Source of the DNA: JAFTYO01 sp045611785
GTDB taxonomy: Bacteria; Pseudomonadota; Alphaproteobacteria; RF32; CAG-239
NCBI GenBank assembly: GCA_045611785.1
Contig: JAZKXV010000012.1
Location: forward strand, 1 to 64,000
Direction of reading: 5' to 3'
Length of the DNA stretch: 64,000 nt
Shown: positions 59,604 to 64,000 of the stretch, one piece after another
How positions within the stretch are numbered: position 1 is the first letter of the stretch
How the letters are laid out: every line of letters starts with the position of its first letter
Translations under genes and position numbers: made by a program
The notes under the pieces: generated by a model
What the model saw: the letters and a program-made list of their open reading frames with translations, nothing else
Databases searched by the model: none
Told to the model about the DNA's origin: nothing

Positions 59604-60368
59604 TTATTTTCTTAATCTATTCCAACCTTTCTTGGCTACCGGTTGTTCTTTTGTTTCAGTTTTAGTAACAGTTTTATTGGTTTCACCCCAATTGCGTACC
59701 GGAGCATCACCTTTCTTTTCTTTTACTAAAGCTTTTTGTTCAACAGTTTTTGGCATACCAATAGGCATAAGCTGACCTAACAAAGCCGGAGAAACGAAGT
59801 CTATTTTACGCTCGCTATAAATATTAACAAAAGCATCAATAATTTTAGCAGCAGGTTCTGCATTATATGACTTTATTTTTCCTGCATAGAAAATACTAAA
59901 AGATTGACATGGAGAAGAAAGCAACACGTCTGTATAATCTACCCCCTTAACAAATCTAATCATCACCTTAGGAGAGATAACACATTTTGAAACAATATTA
60001 GATGTACTTGCTTCTTTATAAAAGAACTCATTGATAAACAATTCTTTATCTTTACCACCTAATATTCCACAAAAGCCGGTTATTGCCATACCATCCATGG
60101 TATATCCGTTATATCCTTTATTAGGCTTATCTACAGTGTAACAAAAAATTTGTTCTGCTTCTAAAATATTATTTAAAGCATATTTTGAAATGCTGTCCTG
60201 AATTTTTTTAACCACTGTAAGCTCAGGTTTTTCTTGAACCGTTTCTTTTCTACGCCAAGAATCTTTGCTTTGTTTGAATGAATCTACACCTTCTGCCATT
60301 TGAGCACAACTTGCATGCACATTAAACAAAGCTGCCATAAAAAATATAAACAAATTAAGTTTCTTCAT
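59604..60368 (-). CDS. Exported protein of unknown function
   Basis: The plausible start is ATG 60368 (MKKLNLFIFFMAALFNVHASC; TAGGTG upstream). The longer frame overlaps kdsB. The 254-residue product is exported (signal ending near VHASCAQ) with a Lys/Glu/Trp-rich mature part. It contains ILEAEQIFCYTVDKPNKGYN, AITGFCGILGGKDKELFINE and CQSFSIFYAGKIKSYNAEPA. The basic end (PVAKKGWNRLRK) may bind nucleic acid or the cell wall. I recognise no family. It is likely cotranscribed with kdsB, 50 nt upstream. Confidence 0.65.
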   Translation of the reverse strand: MKKLNLFIFFMAALFNVHASCAQMAEGVDSFKQSKDSWRRKETVQEKPELTVVKKIQDSISKYALNNILEAEQIFCYTVDKPNKGYNGYTMDGMAITGFCGILGGKDKELFINEFFYKEASTSNIVSKCVISPKVMIRFVKGVDYTDVLLSSPCQSFSIFYAGKIKSYNAEPAAKIIDAFVNIYSERKIDFVSPALLGQLMPIGMPKTVEQKALVKEKKGDAPVRNWGETNKTVTKTETKEQPVAKKGWNRLRK

Positions 60369-60417
60369 TTTAGCACCTATAATTAATAGCTTATCCATAA
60401 TTGCATAAAATATAAAC

Positions 60418-61197
60418 CTACTTAATCCAAGGTAAAGAATTTTGTAAATCTTCTTCTGTATTAATATCTGCCGGAGCTTCTTCGATAAGTTTAATTTTAT
60501 CAATAAGTAATGCTCTAACACTCATACCGTTTTCAAGAGCTCTTAATTGTTCTAAAGCTTCTCTTCTTTCTAACACACTTGTAGGAAGTGAAACCATTTT
60601 AGTCAAAGAATTTGCTTTGAAAACATAAATACCGATGTGGTGGTATAAATCTTGATTTGGGCATTTTTCAGGATTACGAGTATAAGGAGCTGTTGCTCTT
60701 GTGAAGTATAAACAAGGAGCTTCTGTTTGACCTTCTTCTAAGCCCATAACAATTTTCACAACATTCGGATTGTTTTTATCTTCTTCATTTTGAATAACCA
60801 TACCGCATGTAGCAATATCACAGTTTGTTCTTTGAACCATTTCAACCAATGGTAAGCATACTTTTGGATCTACGTTCAGGTTATCTCCTTGGAAATCAAC
60901 AACAATGTCATATTTTTCACCTGTAGGGTCTAAAACTTTAAGAGCAGCGGCAATTCTGTCTGTTCCGCTTGGTAAATTAGGATCAGTTAAAATAGCTGTA
61001 GCACCAAATTTATTGCATTCATCAACAATAGCTTGATCTCCTGCTGCAATTGCAATATCTGATACATCGCCAAGAGCTTTTTGAACATTTTCATACACAC
61101 GTTGAACCAATGTTTTACCATTAATATTGAGCAATGGCTTATTTGGAAGACGTGTAGCAGCCAAACGCACAGGCATTAATGTGATAACTCTATTCAT
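60418..61197 (-). CDS. kdsB: 3-deoxy-manno-octulosonate cytidylyltransferase (CMP-Kdo synthetase)
   Basis: A 259-residue enzyme that activates Kdo for LPS core synthesis. The nucleotide-binding start is MPVRLAATRLPNKPLLNING near residue 8 (A-R-x-x-S/A-T-R-L-P). The sugar/CMP-binding stretch has DIVVDFQGDNLNVDPKVCLP, where other KdsB have Q-G-D-E-P; here the E is Asn. YHHIGIYVFK and LERREALEQLRALENG are typical of KdsB. AAGGAGAATAAA precedes the ATG. It indicates a Gram-negative cell with LPS. Confidence 0.93.
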   Translation of the reverse strand: MNRVITLMPVRLAATRLPNKPLLNINGKTLVQRVYENVQKALGDVSDIAIAAGDQAIVDECNKFGATAILTDPNLPSGTDRIAAALKVLDPTGEKYDIVVDFQGDNLNVDPKVCLPLVEMVQRTNCDIATCGMVIQNEEDKNNPNVVKIVMGLEEGQTEAPCLYFTRATAPYTRNPEKCPNQDLYHHIGIYVFKANSLTKMVSLPTSVLERREALEQLRALENGMSVRALLIDKIKLIEEAPADINTEEDLQNSLPWIK

Positions 61198-61294
61198 TTT
61201 ATTCTCCTTAATTATAATTTAAAACTGCAATTATTGTAGCAAACATATTCAATACTTCAAGCATTTTAAAATTTTATACAACATTTAAAAATGT

Positions 61295-61324
61295 GAAAAG
61301 TCCAACTTATCAGTCGGACTTTTC
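61295..61324 (-). terminator. Terminator of the 90-residue gene
   Basis: GAAAAGTCC (61295-61303) and GGACTTTTC (61316-61324) form a 9-bp stem. On the minus strand it is followed by an AT-rich run. Confidence 0.55.
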
Positions 61325-61340
61325 TTAAATGGTACTATCT

Positions 61341-61613
61341 TTAATGAAGCTTTGCCTCAAATGAAGATAACTTCTTACGATCTATAGCTACCCCACTATC
61401 ATCTTTGATCCTCGCAATCAACAGACGATACTCATGCTCACATCCCTCAAGATAAGATGTCTTTTGAAAAAGAACACCTAATCTAACCTGATCTGCCTCT
61501 GAATAGCTCCTCTTCTCGATAAGTTCAGAAATCGCACACTTTCTTTGCTCTGGAAATGTAATTCTGTTTCGGAACTCTACTGCTTTTTGATGTTTCTCTG
61601 CTTTTTCCATCAT
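61341..61613 (-). CDS. Small soluble protein of unknown function
   Basis: A 90-residue protein starting MMEKAEKHQKAVEFRNRITF and ending SSFEAKLH; a second ATG at 61610 is possible. The sequence is helical and charged, with a single Cys pair far apart. Codons favour G/C more than the surrounding AT-rich genes. No SD precedes the ATG (upstream TTTAATTTAAACTAACGT). A near-consensus promoter (TTGAAA/TATAAT at 61695-61667) lies upstream. I recognise no family. It belongs to the no-SD group. Confidence 0.5.
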   Translation of the reverse strand: MMEKAEKHQKAVEFRNRITFPEQRKCAISELIEKRSYSEADQVRLGVLFQKTSYLEGCEHEYRLLIARIKDDSGVAIDRKKLSSFEAKLH

Positions 61614-61666
61614 ACGTTAGTTTAAATTAAATAATTAAGATGATATAATAACTAATAAGTTTTTAT

Positions 61667-61695
61667 ATTATATCCCTAGAAAAAATATTTTTCAA
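61667..61695 (-). promoter_or_regulatory. Promoter of the 90-residue gene
   Basis: Minus-strand TTGAAA (61695-61690), a 17-nt spacer and TATAAT (61672-61667), 54 nt before the ATG. The -35 and what follows (TTGAAAAATATTTTTT) resemble the 55911 promoter. Confidence 0.6.
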
Positions 61696-61816
61696 CAAAA
61701 AAAACACATATTTTGTAAATATATTTAACCGAAAGACTTTACACTAAATAAATATTAATCTTTTTGATTTATGTTTTTATCATTATAAAAATCAATTATG
61801 CAAAGTGATAAAGAAC

Positions 61817-63379
61817 ATGAACAATCAACAGTTTTACCCTTTAGAAAATGTAACTGAATTTATTAAAAATATTAATGTTAAATATAAGCTTGCTTTTTTA
61901 AGCTGTTTTATATTTTCAATTTTTTCTCAATCGTTTGGGCTGTTTAATAAGCTATCGTTTCATGATGATATTGTTTCTTTATTTGATGTTGGTGCGACAT
62001 ACACATCTGGAAGATGGGGACTAGAAATATTAAAACAGATAATTATTTTTATTTTTGGAGGTACTAACTACTCTTTGCCCGTATTTAACGGCTTTATATC
62101 TATTATCTTTCTGGCTCTTACTAGTTGTATAATAATTGATTTAATCAACATAAAAAACCAAATCATCAATATTTTCATCTCCGGTATTTTAGTTTGCTTT
62201 CCTGTCATAACATCATTTTTCGGATATATGTATACTTTACCATTTTATACATTATCCATATTGATTAGCACATTAGGCGTATATTTAATCTGCAAAAAAT
62301 CAAAAACACATATGTATCTTTTAGGAACTTTGTTAATAACCTTTTCTATTAGTATCTATCAAGCGTTTTTACCATTTACACTATCTTTATTTGTCTTATA
62401 TTTAATCAATTCAATAACAAATGAAAATATAAGCAATAAATGCATTTTCAAAAAAATGCTATTAATTTTTATATCTGTTGTATCTTCTGTAATTTTATAT
62501 TTAGCTGTTACAAAATTATATTTAATATATTACAATGCAGAGCTATCAACATATCGTGAAATAAACACTTTGGGAATAACATCTTTTAGCGGTTATCTAA
62601 ATCGTATAATATTTGCATATAAAGAATTTTTTCTTCCAACCTCTTCTGCTCAATATTATATGTATCCTTTAACCACCATATACATATATTACATTTGTAT
62701 CGTTTTAAGCATAATTATGATGTGTTGTTGGTTGATAAAATTATACAAACAAAGTAAAACAAGAGCTACATTACTAACCATAAGCTTTATCAGCATTCCT
62801 TTTACTACCAACTTTATTTTTATAATATCTCCTACCCATTTTGTTCATTCACTTATGGTATATTCTCAATTGGTTCCGTTTATATTTTTTGCATGGCTGT
62901 TGGAAAACACCAATATTAGCTATAAAAAATTTGAAAAAAACGTCAAATCAATCATTTATACTATCTTGATACTTTTAAATGTTATGTACATAAGATACGA
63001 TAACGTATGTTACTTAAAAGCAATTTTTTCACAACAACAATTAATTAGCTATTATACAACATTAATAACTCAAATTAAAAGCATTGATAATTACGCCGAT
63101 AACTTACCGATAGTTTTTGTAAATGAGCAACGTATGCGTGATATAACATTACAAGCAATACCTGAACTAAACCATATAAAAGGGTTTCCGTATAAAAGTA
63201 TAAATTTTCTTGTTAATAGTTATACTTCTGAAGATTTCATGAGAAGATGGTTAGCTTTTTCACCTAAAATAGTTAAAAATTCCGCAATTAAAAATTCTAA
63301 ACAAGTGAAAGATATGCCTTCATATCCAGATAAAGGCTCAATACAAGTTTTACATAATCACATCGTTGTTAAATTTTAA
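61817..63379 (+). CDS. GtrII-like glucosyltransferase membrane protein
   Basis: Started at ATG 61817 (GTG 61805 also possible), a 520-residue integral membrane protein with about ten segments. The N-terminus contains LSFHDDIVSLFDVGATYTSG, R-W and GLEILKQII, which match the Glucos_trans_II family of O-antigen or surface glycan glucosyltransferases (HDD near the start of the first external loop). The C-terminus is a long soluble part ending HNHIVVKF. It may decorate LPS or a surface glycan. No other glycan gene is adjacent. Confidence 0.7.
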   Translation: MNNQQFYPLENVTEFIKNINVKYKLAFLSCFIFSIFSQSFGLFNKLSFHDDIVSLFDVGATYTSGRWGLEILKQIIIFIFGGTNYSLPVFNGFISIIFLALTSCIIIDLINIKNQIINIFISGILVCFPVITSFFGYMYTLPFYTLSILISTLGVYLICKKSKTHMYLLGTLLITFSISIYQAFLPFTLSLFVLYLINSITNENISNKCIFKKMLLIFISVVSSVILYLAVTKLYLIYYNAELSTYREINTLGITSFSGYLNRIIFAYKEFFLPTSSAQYYMYPLTTIYIYYICIVLSIIMMCCWLIKLYKQSKTRATLLTISFISIPFTTNFIFIISPTHFVHSLMVYSQLVPFIFFAWLLENTNISYKKFEKNVKSIIYTILILLNVMYIRYDNVCYLKAIFSQQQLISYYTTLITQIKSIDNYADNLPIVFVNEQRMRDITLQAIPELNHIKGFPYKSINFLVNSYTSEDFMRRWLAFSPKIVKNSAIKNSKQVKDMPSYPDKGSIQVLHNHIVVKF

Positions 63380-63457
63380 AAAAAAATTGATTTTGAACTT
63401 TTTTTGCATTATTTTCGTTTATATCTTATGTGAAAACAACTTTATTTGAGGGTTAAG

Positions 63458-64000
63458 ATGAAAAAATATATTAAAATCATATTGTTAGTAATTATTGCTG
63501 TTTGCGTTTTTTATTTTTTAAAATCTAAAAATGAAAAAATAGAATTCGAAACAAAAAAATTAGAACTTGGAAAAATTAGCCAAATTGTAACTGCATCAGG
63601 TGTTATAAACCCATTATCAACTGTAATTATCGGTACGCAAGTATCTGGGACAATTAAAGAAATATATGTAGATTTTAACTCAGAAGTTAAACAAAACCAA
63701 CTTTTAGCCCTTATTGACCCTGATGTATTTGAAGCAACCGTTGCTCAACGCGAAGCTGCTTTAGAAATAGCTAAAGCACAAGTAAACATACAAGAAAACG
63801 ATATCATATATTACAAAAAAACTTTAGACCGTATCTCAAAACTTAAAAATGCAAGCTACTCTACAGAAAAAGAATTAGAGGCCGCTCAACGTGATTATGA
63901 TAATGCTGTTGCTCAACTTAAATTACAACAAGCTCAAGTAAAACAAGCTCAAGCTTCTTTAGATTCTGCTCAAACAGAACTTCGTTATACAAAAATTACA
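63458..64000 (+). CDS. MacA/HlyD-type periplasmic adaptor subunit, 3' end outside the window
   Basis: An open frame of 181 codons from ATG 63458 (GAGGGT upstream) runs to the right edge. The N-terminal membrane anchor (IKIILLVIIAVCVFYFLK) is followed by the membrane-fusion-protein pattern VTASGVINPLSTVIIGTQVS, which is typical of MacA-like adaptors, and DVFEATVAQREAALEIAKAQ starting the alpha-helical hairpin. MacA-like adaptors join an ABC transporter to an outer-membrane channel. The transporter gene is probably to the right, outside the window. Confidence 0.85.
   Translation, partial: MKKYIKIILLVIIAVCVFYFLKSKNEKIEFETKKLELGKISQIVTASGVINPLSTVIIGTQVSGTIKEIYVDFNSEVKQNQLLALIDPDVFEATVAQREAALEIAKAQVNIQENDIIYYKKTLDRISKLKNASYSTEKELEAAQRDYDNAVAQLKLQQAQVKQAQASLDSAQTELRYTKIT

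Noticed and set aside
1..64000. CRISPR array, tRNA, rRNA or IS element
   Set aside because: I saw no direct-repeat/spacer pattern, no tRNA cloverleaf with CCA, no rRNA sequence and no transposase. A systematic scan with tRNAscan or CRISPR tools was not possible.

Overview
The window is AT-rich DNA with dense bacterial coding on both strands. The housekeeping genes point to an alphaproteobacterium with a Gram-negative envelope. They include an rpoH-type heat-shock sigma factor, the ftsE-ftsX-DUF218-plsC unit with a divergent MJ0042 zinc-ribbon gene, the lepB-rnc-era operon, kdsB (LPS Kdo), a YqeY-like gene before dnaG, a 17-kDa-antigen-type lipoprotein and a UPF0301 protein. The low G+C, many repeat proteins and many unfamiliar small genes suggest a host-associated, uncultured lineage. 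That placement is inference; there is no rRNA or tRNA gene here to settle it.

Layout. Positions 1-3229 hold a truncated 39-residue-repeat protein (minus strand) and a TPR-methyltransferase fusion. Positions 3257-13811 are a block of sixteen minus-strand phage genes: portal, a small gene, scaffold, major capsid, head-tail adaptors, a possible ejection protein, tail fibre, and a lysis set with a T4-type lysozyme and overlapping Rz/Rz1 spanins. It has no large terminase, integrase, repressor or replication gene, yet every ORF is open. Five hairpin-plus-U-tract elements sit directly in front of genes in or at the edge of this block. From 13971 to 29273 come envelope genes, a HAD hydrolase, asnS, rpoH-prmC, a lone acyl-carrier-like protein, a structured RNA candidate ahead of an outer-membrane barrel gene, a RelA/SpoT-like protein, galU-hemW, a MATE transporter and a small thiol/ArsR operon.

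Positions 29401-43535 hold ftsH, a 13 x 27-residue repeat protein, argS followed by a minimal FtsK-like ATPase, a 1163-residue protein joining 39-residue-type repeats to GNAT-like domains, a UPF0301 protein and a DsbD/ScsB-like protein that has lost most of its redox cysteines. Positions 43532-61197 are mainly housekeeping operons (plsC/DUF218/ftsXE, dnaG, era/rnc/lepB, a U32 peptidase, DUF502/recJ, kdsB). The right end has a GtrII-like membrane protein and the start of a MacA/HlyD-type adaptor gene.

Several short genes (15251, 19910, 21672, 55844, 55973, 61613) lack a Shine-Dalgarno sequence, while most neighbours have one. Each has its own TTGACA-like promoter, and several have visibly more G/C-ending codons. 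Two of these promoters contain perfect inverted repeats (19852-19880 and 55890-55923). The observations I rank highest are the terminase-less phage block with its terminator pattern, the structured RNA at 20282-20494, the cysteine-poor DsbD homologue and the shared-promoter small-gene class.
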